The notes beneath the pieces are model-generated. The model was not told where the DNA came from, searched no databases, and saw only the letters and a program-made list of their open reading frames with translations. From assembly GCF_001595965.1 (NCBI RefSeq), contig NZ_LOJI01000005.1, positions 186,001 to 250,000 of the forward strand: DNA of 64,000 nt. Direction: 5' to 3'. The position numbers and the translations under genes were made by a program. The stretch comes from Polynucleobacter yangtzensis (GTDB lineage Bacteria > Pseudomonadota > Gammaproteobacteria > Burkholderiales > Burkholderiaceae). Shown here one piece after another: positions 24,632 to 33,091 of this stretch; position 1 is the first letter of the stretch, and each line of letters starts with the position of its first letter.

Positions 24632-26506
24632 ATGTCGGGATTCCATTTTTCTCATTCAAAGTCCTCGACACCAAAGATGAATTCTGGTGTTGATCCCTCG
24701 CTGCATGCTCATAAAAAGGGTGATGCAAAGCATACCCATAGCAAGCAAGTCTCCAATCAAAATTTACTGTTAATTGCCTTAGTACTTACTTTAGGCTTTT
24801 CCGGTGTTGAGGGGGCGGCAGCTTACTTCGCTAATTCATTGGCGTTGATTTCTGATGCTGGTCACATGGTTACCGATGCGGCAGCACTCGGGTTGGCTTT
24901 GTTGGCGCAAATTATTTCCCGTCGTCCACCGTCTCCAAAACATTCATTTGGCTTTGGAAGGGCGGAGGCCTTAGCTGCTTTTGTTAATAGTATTGTGATG
25001 CTGGCCTTGGTCGTGTGGATTATGGTTGAGGCAATCAGCCGATTCTACGAACCACATAAGGTAGATGGTCTTACCGTAACAGTTGTTGCTGCCATTGGCT
25101 TGTTGATGAACATCGTGGTTGCATGGGTGCTATCTCGCGATAAGAAAAGCGTAAATACCCGTGCAGCTTTAGTGCATGTCATGGGCGATTTGTTGGGATC
25201 AATCGCCGCATTGATTGCTGGTGTGGTTATCCAGTTAACAGGCTGGATGCCAATCGATGCCATTTTGTCTATCTTGGTTTCACTCTTGATTCTGAAATCG
25301 ACGATCTCCATTCTTCATGAGTCATATCACTTCCTCATGGAGGGCGTACCCCTCCACATCGATTATTTGCAGGTAGGTACTGATTTAAAAAATGTCCCCG
25401 GCGTATTGGCTGTTCATGATCTTCATGTCTGGGAGATGACCCCTAGCTTTCCAGCATTGATTGGTCATATTGAAATTGCCGATATTCAAGAATGGCCTCA
25501 GATCATGGCTAGAATTAATGAAATGCTGTTAGATAAACATGGTATCGATCATGTGACCTTGCAGCCTGAGGTGATTGGTGAGGATCACGATCATGAGCAT
25601 GATCACGCCAGTCATGAAGTTCACAATGAAGCGCAGGCAGCAAATGTATTTCATGACGGCGAAACTTTTTATGTTGATTGCTCTAGCGGCGATGAAAAAC
25701 ACCGGATGGCATATCACGCATGGGGTAATCCAGGTAATCCAGTATTGATGTGTGTTCATGGCCTCACAAGACGGGGCAGTGACTTTAAGACTCTTGCACT
25801 AGCGATGTGCAAAGACTATTACGTTGTCTGTCCAGATATTGTTGGTAGGGGTGATTCAGATCGGCTTAGCAATCCAATGCTTTATGCCGTGCCACAGTAC
25901 GTTTCTGACATTGCTACGCTAGTTAAAAAGCTCGGTGTTTCACAAGTGGACTGGTTTGGTACGTCTATGGGTGGTCTCATTGGAATGGTTTACGCGGCAA
26001 TGCCAAATTCACCAATACGCCGCATGCTCATTAATGATGTAGGTCCAAGAATTGAGCCTGAGGCAATCAAACGTTTGGGTTCTTATGTGGGGCAACCATT
26101 TTCTTTTGCCAACCGTGAAGACGCTCTTTCTCACTTGAATGAAATCTGCGCTAGTTTTGGTGAACATACTCCGCATGAGTGGGAAATCTATAACGGACCT
26201 ATGTTGATTCAGAAGGAAGGTAAATGGATCATGCATTACGACCCAGATATCTCGGTACCTTTTGTTTCAGTTAATCCAATCATGGCCAAGGCAGGCGAAA
26301 TGGCGATGTGGCATGCCTTCAAGCAAATTCATATTCCAATGTTGATTGTGCGCGGCGGTAATTCTGATTTACTATCCGCAGCAACGGTAGCAGAAATGTG
26401 CAAAGTAAATCCTTATGCGCGCAGTATTGAGATTCCAAACGTAGGCCATGCTCCTGCTTTTGTAAAGCCCGAACAAATTGCGTTGGCAAAAGAATTCTTT
26501 AGTTAA
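24632..26506 (+). CDS. Fusion of CDF metal exporter and alpha/beta hydrolase
   Basis: One uninterrupted 624-residue frame. Residues 1-43 are His-rich (HSH, HAHKKGDAKHTH). Residues 44-315 are a cation diffusion facilitator: six membrane segments, the metal sites DAGHMVTDAA and HVMGDLLGS, and a cytoplasmic C-domain (HDLHVWEMTP). A His/Asp-rich linker (DHDHEHDHASHEVH) leads to an alpha/beta hydrolase at about 337-624 with oxyanion HG (376-377), nucleophile GTSMGG (S445), acid D579 and His606. The exporter half should remove Zn, Co or Ni; the hydrolase substrate is unknown. The join could reflect a lost stop between neighbouring genes, but no frameshift is visible and both catalytic sets are intact. 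Confidence 0.85.
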   Translation: MSGFHFSHSKSSTPKMNSGVDPSLHAHKKGDAKHTHSKQVSNQNLLLIALVLTLGFSGVEGAAAYFANSLALISDAGHMVTDAAALGLALLAQIISRRPPSPKHSFGFGRAEALAAFVNSIVMLALVVWIMVEAISRFYEPHKVDGLTVTVVAAIGLLMNIVVAWVLSRDKKSVNTRAALVHVMGDLLGSIAALIAGVVIQLTGWMPIDAILSILVSLLILKSTISILHESYHFLMEGVPLHIDYLQVGTDLKNVPGVLAVHDLHVWEMTPSFPALIGHIEIADIQEWPQIMARINEMLLDKHGIDHVTLQPEVIGEDHDHEHDHASHEVHNEAQAANVFHDGETFYVDCSSGDEKHRMAYHAWGNPGNPVLMCVHGLTRRGSDFKTLALAMCKDYYVVCPDIVGRGDSDRLSNPMLYAVPQYVSDIATLVKKLGVSQVDWFGTSMGGLIGMVYAAMPNSPIRRMLINDVGPRIEPEAIKRLGSYVGQPFSFANREDALSHLNEICASFGEHTPHEWEIYNGPMLIQKEGKWIMHYDPDISVPFVSVNPIMAKAGEMAMWHAFKQIHIPMLIVRGGNSDLLSAATVAEMCKVNPYARSIEIPNVGHAPAFVKPEQIALAKEFFS

Positions 26507-26527
26507 TTCCTTATTTCATTTTTGCCG

Positions 26528-28561
26528 ATGGCAAATGCTCCCACTAACCCCGAAAAGCTAGCAGTATTTCAGGATGCTTGGTATGGCGAGCCAGCTGAAT
26601 CACACGCACTTGGGGTTTCGCAGATCCTGCAAACTCTCAACCTAGACGAAGCAACCCTCATTGCAGCAAGTAATATTGCGCGCACTCACGGCAAAGAAGC
26701 GCTTATCAAGCTTATTGGTGAAGAGCCTGCCAAGCTACTGATTGGTTATCGCGGTTTACGTCAGGCCCAAGCAAAATTGATGCGCGATGATGGTGGCCTC
26801 AGTGTCACCGGCCAAGAAGAAATGCTCCGCAAAATGCTTTTAGCATTCGGTGATGACTTAAGGGTGGTGCTGATCTATCTCGCATCTCGATTGCAGACCC
26901 TGCGCTGGGTCACCCAGGAAAAAATCGAGATGCCAGCTGCTTGGGCGCAAGAAATTCTCAATATCGATGCCTCATTAGCTAACCGTCTTGGTATTTGGCA
27001 GATGAAGTGGGAGATGGAGGATTTAGCATTCCGGACACTGTCTCCAGATACTTATCGTGAGATAGCCAAGATGCTCGATGCAAAGCGTATTGAGCGCCAA
27101 TCCTTTATTGATCAAATTGTTTTGCAGCTGCAGAATGAGCTCAAGGCTGCACAAATTGATGGTGAAGTACTTGGACGTCCTAAGCACATCTATAGCATCT
27201 GGAAAAAAATGCAAGGTAAGTCCCTAGATTTCGCTAATCTCTATGACGTTAGAGCATTTCGAGTTTTAGTTGATGATGTGAAGTCTTGCTATGCCGTGCT
27301 GGGTATTGTGCATAACGTTTGGCAACCAGTGCCACGTGAATTTGATGATTACATTGCTAGACCTAAACCCAACGGCTATCAATCCTTGCATACCGTAGTC
27401 ATGAATGAAGACGGTACTGCATTTGAAATTCAGGTCCGTACACAAGAAATGCATCAACAAGCTGAGTATGGCTTGGCAGCACACTGGCGTTACAAAGAGG
27501 GTGCTTATGTTGGAATGGCGACACCACCCAATCCAACAAAAACGAATAAGCCCAGCGCCAACCATCAGCAAGGCACGCACAGCGCAGAGGTAGCTTACGA
27601 GAGACAAATAGCCTGGGCTCGTCAGCTCATCTCTTGGAAAGAAGATGCTTGGGAGCAGCTCAAGCACCATGAGATTGATGATCATATTTATGTGCTCACA
27701 CCTTTGGGTAAGGTGATCTCATTAGAGAAGGGCTCAACGCCGATTGATTTTGCTTATGCAGTGCATACCAATCTTGGTCATCGTTGTAGAGGCGCAAGAG
27801 TAGATGGCGCTATGGTGCCGTTAGAGACATCTCTGCAAAATGGTCAAACAGTTGAAATCATTGCGGTGAAGCATGGCGGTCCATCGCGCGACTGGATTAG
27901 TCCTGATAAAAATTACCTGCGTTCGCAAAGAGCGCGTCAAAGAGTGCGCGCTTGGTTTAATGCTTTGGACGATGAAGAGGCTGGCCAATCCACTAAGGCT
28001 GTTGATAACAAGCAAGAAGCCAGCCCGGAAATAAAAACAACTCCGACTACACCTGAAATTATCTTACGTAGTAGCACTCATAAATCTGGGCGGGGCGGTG
28101 ATGTCTTGGTGGTTGGGGTGGACTCTTTGTTAACGCAGTTGGCGCGATGCTGCAGACCTGTTCCTCCAGACGCTATTGCCGGATTTGTGACTCAGGGTAG
28201 AGGGGTGTCGATACATCGACGCTCATGCAAAACCTTCAGAGGTCTTTTGGAAAGAGCTCCAGAGCGAGTAATTCAAACGGCTTGGACGGCTTCAGCAGTA
28301 GATCCTATCGTCAACCAGGAGCAAAAACGGGTATTCCCAGCAGATTTGGTCGTAACTGGCCTGGATCGACCTGAGCTCATGCGGGAGCTCTTTGAGATTC
28401 TCACGCGGCAGGGCGTCCATGTGATCGATTTACGTAAATCAGCCAAAAAGGGCTTGGCTCAGATCCTTTTAACGGTTGAGGTGAAGGATTCTGAAGTGTT
28501 GCGAGTGGTTCAAAACAGCCTAGAAGAGGTCAAAGGGGTCACCCAAGTGCGTCGCCGGTGA
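26528..28561 (+). CDS. relA: (p)ppGpp synthetase RelA
   Basis: 677 residues from the ATG at 26528. Domain order is that of long RSH proteins: an inactive HD-like region (residues 20-190, lacking the HD metal motif), the synthetase with YDVRAFRVLVDD and GYQSLHTVV, a TGS domain (VLTPLGKVISLEKGSTPIDFAYAVHT), a Cys/His conserved segment (RCCRPVPPD) and a C-terminal ACT domain. The EFDDYIA motif (271-277) is the acidic ExDD type found in RelA, against RxKD of SpoT. Makes the stringent alarmone on starved ribosomes. A separate SpoT is expected elsewhere. Confidence 0.94.
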   Translation: MANAPTNPEKLAVFQDAWYGEPAESHALGVSQILQTLNLDEATLIAASNIARTHGKEALIKLIGEEPAKLLIGYRGLRQAQAKLMRDDGGLSVTGQEEMLRKMLLAFGDDLRVVLIYLASRLQTLRWVTQEKIEMPAAWAQEILNIDASLANRLGIWQMKWEMEDLAFRTLSPDTYREIAKMLDAKRIERQSFIDQIVLQLQNELKAAQIDGEVLGRPKHIYSIWKKMQGKSLDFANLYDVRAFRVLVDDVKSCYAVLGIVHNVWQPVPREFDDYIARPKPNGYQSLHTVVMNEDGTAFEIQVRTQEMHQQAEYGLAAHWRYKEGAYVGMATPPNPTKTNKPSANHQQGTHSAEVAYERQIAWARQLISWKEDAWEQLKHHEIDDHIYVLTPLGKVISLEKGSTPIDFAYAVHTNLGHRCRGARVDGAMVPLETSLQNGQTVEIIAVKHGGPSRDWISPDKNYLRSQRARQRVRAWFNALDDEEAGQSTKAVDNKQEASPEIKTTPTTPEIILRSSTHKSGRGGDVLVVGVDSLLTQLARCCRPVPPDAIAGFVTQGRGVSIHRRSCKTFRGLLERAPERVIQTAWTASAVDPIVNQEQKRVFPADLVVTGLDRPELMRELFEILTRQGVHVIDLRKSAKKGLAQILLTVEVKDSEVLRVVQNSLEEVKGVTQVRRR

Positions 28562-28579
28562 TAAACTCTATGGCTGAAT

Positions 28580-28656
28580 AGGCTCGTAGCTCAGCTGGTT
28601 AGAGCACCACCTTGACATGGTGGGGGTCGTTGGTTCGAGTCCAATCGAGCCTACCA
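28580..28656 (+). tRNA. tRNA-Val (GAC)
   Basis: 77 bases including encoded CCA. Acceptor stem AGGCTCG pairs with CGAGCCT. The D-loop has AGCTCAGCTGGTTAGAGC. The anticodon stem CCACC/GGTGG encloses loop TTGACAT, giving anticodon GAC (Val). T-loop is TTCGAGT. Confidence 0.97.
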
Positions 28657-28699
28657 ACGAATAAGACCCAAAAGAAGTGCCATCAAGGACTTCAAAGAG

Positions 28700-28735
28700 G
28701 CGCGGATGCCCATAAGCTACCGCGCTTTCTTTTTG
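28700..28735 (+). terminator. Probable terminator after tRNA-Val
   Basis: GCGCGG (28700-28705) pairs with CCGCGC (28720-28725), extended by AAAG/CTTT with a bulge, then a T-rich tract TTTCTTTTT. It separates the tRNA from the thrS operon, and lies in the thrS leader if transcription reads through. Confidence 0.6.
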
Positions 28736-28780
28736 GGAAAGAAGTCAGGAATGAAGTTCAGTAAATAAGATGGGGTCATC

Positions 28781-30703
28781 ATGCTTGTAGTTACTCTGCC
28801 CGATGGATCAAAACGTGAGTTTGAGGCGCCTGTTCGCGTAGCGGATGTTGCGCAAAGCATCGGTAGTGGTCTTGCAAAAGCCGCCTTAGGTGGCATTGTT
28901 GACGGCAAGATGGTGGATACCAGTTTTGTTATTGATAAAGATAGTCAGCTTGCCATCATTACCGATAAGAGTTCTGAGGCATTAGAGATTGTTCGCCATT
29001 CCAGTGCTCACTTATTGGCGTATGCCGTAAAAGAATTATTTCCTGAAGCGCAAGTTACGATTGGCCCAGTGATCGAGAATGGTTTTTATTATGACTTCTC
29101 ATATCACCGCCCATTTACTCCAGATGATTTAGTTGCTTTAGAAAAGAAAATGACTGAGCTCGCTAAAAAAGATGAGCCAGTAACGCGTACCGTAATGCCA
29201 CGCGATGAAGCTGTTGAGTTTTTCAAAAAGCAGGGCGAAAACTACAAGGCAGAATTGATTGCAAGCATTCCGCAAGGCGAAGATGTTTCCCTTTATGCAG
29301 AAGGTAAGTTCACCGATTTATGCCGTGGACCACACGTGCCATCTACTGGGAAGCTCAAGGTATTTAAGCTGATGAAGCTTGCTGGTGCTTACTGGCGTGG
29401 CGATAGTAAGAATGAGATGCTGCAGCGTATTTACGGTACAGCCTGGTTGCGGAAAGAAGATCAAGATGCTTACTTGCATATGCTTGAAGAGTCTGAGAAG
29501 CGTGATCATCGCCGCCTTGGTAAACAGCTCGATTTATTTCACTTCCAAGAAGAAGCTCCAGGCTTAATTTTCTGGCATCCAAAAGGTTGGTCAATTTGGC
29601 AAGAGGTTGAGCAATACATGCGTCGCGTGTATCAGCAAGAAGGCTACCAAGAAGTTAAAGCGCCACAAATTTTGGATCGTGGTCTTTGGGAAAAATCGGG
29701 ACATTGGGAAAACTATAAAGAGAATATGTTTACGACAGAGTCGGAGAATCGTGCTTATGCATTAAAGCCGATGAACTGTCCTGGTCACGTACAAATTTAT
29801 AACTCTGGTTTGCATAGCTATCGTGAGTTGCCATTGCGCTTTGGTGAATTTGGTCAGTGCCACCGCAATGAACCATCGGGCGCTTTGCATGGTTTGATGC
29901 GCGTACGTGGTTTCACGCAAGACGATGGTCATATTTTCTGTACTGAAGATCAAATTCAATCTGAAGTGGCCGCATTTGATAAAGCAGTCCGTGCTGTATA
30001 TCAAGATTTTGGCTTTACCGAGGTCGCCGTAAAACTCGCTTTACGTCCAGCTAAACGCGTTGGCGATGACGCTATTTGGGATAAAGCTGAAGATGCTCTG
30101 CGCGGCGCCTTGAAGGCCTCTGGCCAGGAATGGGAAGAATTGCCAGGCGAGGGTGCTTTTTACGGTCCAAAGATCGAATATCACCTCAAGGACTCTATTG
30201 GGCGCACATGGCAGTGCGGCACGATCCAGGTTGACTTCTCCATGCCAGCCCGTTTAGGTGCTGAATACGTGGCTGAAGACAATAGTCGCAAAACTCCAGT
30301 CATGCTGCATAGGGCAATTGTGGGCTCTTTAGAGCGTTTTATCGGCATTTTGATCGAAAATCACGCTGGAAACATGCCCGTTTGGCTTGCTCCGACCCAG
30401 GCTGTAGTCCTCAATATCTCAGGAAATTCTGCTGCATATGCACAACAAGTGCAGCAATTGCTGAAAAAACAAGGGTTTAGAGTCGAATCCGATTTGCGGA
30501 ACGAGAAAATTACGTATAAAATACGCGAGCACGCATTACAGAAGATCCCGTTTTTGCTAGTTGTAGGGGATAAAGAATCTGAAAGTAATACGGTAGCCGT
30601 TCGTGCCCGTGGCGGAGTGGATTTAGGTGTAATGCCTCTTGATGCCTTCGTTGCCCGACTCCAGCAGGATATATCCCAGAAAGTCGGACCCGAGCCTAGC
30701 TAG
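28781..30703 (+). CDS. thrS: Threonyl-tRNA synthetase
   Basis: 640 residues, class II synthetase. Domains in order: N-terminal TGS ([19 protein letters not shown]), the editing domain with [11 protein letters not shown], the catalytic core with zinc ligand C333 in [10 protein letters not shown] and class II motif 2 around [15 protein letters not shown], and the anticodon-binding domain ([10 protein letters not shown]). Full length for the bacterial family. It heads the thrS-infC-rpmI-rplT-pheST operon. In E. coli thrS is autoregulated by a tRNA-like leader; nothing clearly tRNA-like is visible here. Confidence 0.96.
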   Translation: MLVVTLPDGSKREFEAPVRVADVAQSIGSGLAKAALGGIVDGKMVDTSFVIDKDSQLAIITDKSSEALEIVRHSSAHLLAYAVKELFPEAQVTIGPVIENGFYYDFSYHRPFTPDDLVALEKKMTELAKKDEPVTRTVMPRDEAVEFFKKQGENYKAELIASIPQGEDVSLYAEGKFTDLCRGPHVPSTGKLKVFKLMKLAGAYWRGDSKNEMLQRIYGTAWLRKEDQDAYLHMLEESEKRDHRRLGKQLDLFHFQEEAPGLIFWHPKGWSIWQEVEQYMRRVYQQEGYQEVKAPQILDRGLWEKSGHWENYKENMFTTESENRAYALKPMNCPGHVQIYNSGLHSYRELPLRFGEFGQCHRNEPSGALHGLMRVRGFTQDDGHIFCTEDQIQSEVAAFDKAVRAVYQDFGFTEVAVKLALRPAKRVGDDAIWDKAEDALRGALKASGQEWEELPGEGAFYGPKIEYHLKDSIGRTWQCGTIQVDFSMPARLGAEYVAEDNSRKTPVMLHRAIVGSLERFIGILIENHAGNMPVWLAPTQAVVLNISGNSAAYAQQVQQLLKKQGFRVESDLRNEKITYKIREHALQKIPFLLVVGDKESESNTVAVRARGGVDLGVMPLDAFVARLQQDISQKVGPEPS

Positions 30704-30745
30704 GGTTAGAACGGTTTTTATTGTTTTTTTAAAGGAATTAAGAAG

Positions 30746-31270
30746 ATCGCTACTGAAAAATTGCAACGCATTAACCGGGAAATTACTGCTCCTGAAGTGC
30801 GTTTGATTGGAATTGATGGAGAGCCCATCGGTGTAGTTAAGTTGAGTGAAGCCTTGGCTGCAGCAGAAGAGAAAGAAACCGACCTGGTTGAAATTGCTCC
30901 GACGGCTGTACCACCTGTAGTCCGCATCATGGACTTCGGCAAATTCAAATACCAAGAAGCCAAGCGGATGCATGAAGCAAAGCTGAAGCAAAAGGTAATT
31001 CAGGTGAAGGAAGTTAAATTCCGCCCTGGTACTGATGATGGTGACTACGGTGTGAAGCTACGCAATCTAATCCGCTTTTTAGAAGATGGCGATAAGACAA
31101 AGATTACGCTGCGGTTTCGGGGTCGTGAAATGGCCCACCAAGAAATCGGAGTCAGAATGTTGGAGCGTTTGAAGTTGGATCTCGTTGAGTACGGCCAAGT
31201 CGAACAGTTTCCAAAGATGGAAGGCCGCCAGATGGTGATGGTATTGGCCCCCATTCGTAAGGCAAAGTAA
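30746..31270 (+). CDS. infC: Translation initiation factor IF-3, with AUC start codon
   Basis: 174 residues if initiation is at ATC 30746 (product [22 protein letters not shown]). This matches the N-terminus seen in beta-proteobacterial IF-3, and the site AAAGGA (30731-30736) is correctly spaced. No ATG, GTG or TTG lies in a suitable place; the TTG at 30761 would cut into the conserved N-domain and has no ribosome-binding site. A rare start codon is a known feature of infC, because IF-3 itself discriminates against it and so limits its own synthesis. N- and C-domains ([24 protein letters not shown]) are complete. Confidence 0.93.
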   Translation: MATEKLQRINREITAPEVRLIGIDGEPIGVVKLSEALAAAEEKETDLVEIAPTAVPPVVRIMDFGKFKYQEAKRMHEAKLKQKVIQVKEVKFRPGTDDGDYGVKLRNLIRFLEDGDKTKITLRFRGREMAHQEIGVRMLERLKLDLVEYGQVEQFPKMEGRQMVMVLAPIRKAK

Positions 31271-31271
31271 T

Positions 31272-31362
31272 CAGGTTCTACCTGGTTCTTATGTAGGGAG
31301 GCGCTGAGAGGCGCCGGTAGTTTGAAGTGCTTCTGGGTACAGGAAGAGTAACCGTCGGTTAC
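31272..31362 (+). promoter_or_regulatory. Structured leader before rpmI-rplT, candidate L20 operator
   Basis: The 127-base gap between infC and rpmI holds three perfect stem-loops: CAGGT/ACCTG (31272-31284), GGCGC/GCGCC (31300-31315) and GTAACC/GGTTAC (31348-31362). In E. coli the same interval binds L20 to repress rpmI and rplT translation. The role here is inferred from position and structure. Confidence 0.55.
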
Positions 31363-31397
31363 CACCTATGTTGCACAAGTAATTGAAGGGGTGCTTT

Positions 31398-31595
31398 ATG
31401 CCCAAGATGAAGAGCAAGAGTAGCGCTAAAAAGCGATTCACGGTTCGCGCAGGCGGAACGATTAAACGAGGTCAGGCTTTCAAACGCCACATCCTCACCA
31501 AGAAGACCACAAAGAATAAGCGTCACCTCCGTGGTTCCACAGAAGTTGCGAAAGCTGACGTTAAGTCAATTCGCTCTATGCTTCCATACGCTTAA
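31398..31595 (+). CDS. rpmI: 50S ribosomal protein L35
   Basis: 65 residues from the ATG at 31398, beginning [14 protein letters not shown], the universal L35 N-terminus; an in-frame codon at 31383 would add five residues before it. Very basic, with the [16 protein letters not shown] motif. GAAGGGG (about 31385-31391) is the ribosome-binding site. It stands between infC and rplT as in most bacteria. Confidence 0.97.
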   Translation: MPKMKSKSSAKKRFTVRAGGTIKRGQAFKRHILTKKTTKNKRHLRGSTEVAKADVKSIRSMLPYA

Positions 31596-31620
31596 CCTCA
31601 GACTAGATTAGGAGAATTAA

Positions 31621-31986
31621 ATGCCAAGAGTCAAACGTGGGGTTACAGCAAGAGCCCGTCATAAGAAAATCACCGATGCAGCTACAGGTTACCGTGGCCG
31701 TCGTAAGAACGTATTCCGTATTGCTAAGCAAGCGGTTATGCGTGCTGGTCAATATGCATATCGTGACCGTCGCAACAAGAAACGTGTATTCCGCGCTTTG
31801 TGGATTGCTCGTATCAACGCGGCAGTTCGTCAGCATGACATGACCTACAGCGTATTCATGAATGGCATGAAGAAAGCTGCAATCGAACTCGATCGCAAAG
31901 TACTTTCTGATATGGCCATTGCTGACAAAGCGGCTTTCGCTGCTTTGGTTACTCGGATCAAATCCGTAGTAAACGCTGCAGCTTAA
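31621..31986 (+). CDS. rplT: 50S ribosomal protein L20
   Basis: 121 residues, basic, beginning [16 protein letters not shown], with the conserved [29 protein letters not shown] region. It binds 23S rRNA early in large-subunit assembly and, in other bacteria, represses its own operon. Preceded by AGGAG (31610-31614). Confidence 0.98.
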   Translation: MPRVKRGVTARARHKKITDAATGYRGRRKNVFRIAKQAVMRAGQYAYRDRRNKKRVFRALWIARINAAVRQHDMTYSVFMNGMKKAAIELDRKVLSDMAIADKAAFAALVTRIKSVVNAAA

Positions 31987-32011
31987 TCTTAGTTTTCTAA
32001 ACTAAGCTGCA

Positions 32012-33058
32012 ATGGTTTCTCTCGACCACATTGTCGAGGATGCTAAACGTGATTTCCTCGGGGCTGCCGATGCGGCAGCTCTAGAGGACGCGAAAGCCAA
32101 GTATCTCGGTAAGTCAGGTGTTCTCACTGAGCGTTTAAAAGCGCTTGGTGGAATGTCGCCTGAGGAGCGCAAAAGTGCTGGCGCCCAAATTAATCAAATC
32201 AAAACCCAAGTAGAAGCTGCATTACAAGAGCGTCGCCAAGCTTTGGCTGATGCGGTATTGATGCAACGTCTTGCGGCGGAGTCTATTGACGTTTCCTTGC
32301 CTGGCCGTGGCCAAGCAGTAGGTAGTTTGCACCCTGTGATGCGCACCTGGGAGCGTGTTGAAGAGATCTTCCGCTCGATTGGTTTTGATGTAGCGGATGG
32401 CCCTGAAATTGAAACTGATTGGTTTAATTTCACCGCCTTAAATAGTCCGGAGAATCATCCTGCTCGTTCCATGCAGGATACTTTTTATATCGACGGCAAA
32501 GATTCTAATGAGAAGCCTTTGTTATTGCGTACGCATACCAGCCCAATTCAGGTTCGCTATGCGAGCGAGCACGTTAAGAAATACGCCAATGCAGATGTGA
32601 TGCCGCCAATCAAAGTGATTGCTCCTGGCAGAACCTATCGCGTTGATAGCGATGCAACACATTCACCGATGTTCCATCAGGTTGAAGGCTTATGGATTGC
32701 TGAGAGCGTTTCATTTGCAGATCTCAAGGGTGTCTATACAGACTTCTTAAGAACTTTCTTTGAAACAAACGAGTTGCAAGTTCGTTTCCGTCCATCCTAT
32801 TTCCCATTCACAGAACCTTCTGCTGAAATTGATATGGCCTTTGGTAGCGGCAAACTTGCCGGCCGTTGGTTAGAAATCTCCGGAGCAGGGCAAGTACATC
32901 CAAACGTATTGCGCAATATGGGTATCGACCCAGAGCTCTATACCGGCTTTGCTTTTGGATCTGGCCTAGAGCGCTTGACGATGTTGCGTTATGGCGTTGA
33001 CGATTTACGTCTCTTCTTCGAAAACGACCTGCGTTTCTTAGCGCAGTTCCCCGCATAA
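32012..33058 (+). CDS. pheS: Phenylalanyl-tRNA synthetase alpha subunit
   Basis: 348 residues. The N-terminal coiled coil (residues 1-90) binds tRNA-Phe; the class II catalytic core follows with [12 protein letters not shown], the motif 2 region ([25 protein letters not shown]) and the phenylalanine-binding [14 protein letters not shown]. The C-terminal motif 3 is [17 protein letters not shown]. The start is the ATG 25 bases after rplT. Confidence 0.97.
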   Translation: MVSLDHIVEDAKRDFLGAADAAALEDAKAKYLGKSGVLTERLKALGGMSPEERKSAGAQINQIKTQVEAALQERRQALADAVLMQRLAAESIDVSLPGRGQAVGSLHPVMRTWERVEEIFRSIGFDVADGPEIETDWFNFTALNSPENHPARSMQDTFYIDGKDSNEKPLLLRTHTSPIQVRYASEHVKKYANADVMPPIKVIAPGRTYRVDSDATHSPMFHQVEGLWIAESVSFADLKGVYTDFLRTFFETNELQVRFRPSYFPFTEPSAEIDMAFGSGKLAGRWLEISGAGQVHPNVLRNMGIDPELYTGFAFGSGLERLTMLRYGVDDLRLFFENDLRFLAQFPA

Positions 33059-33091
33059 CCAAATCAGCATTACTAAATCTTAGATCGCGCT

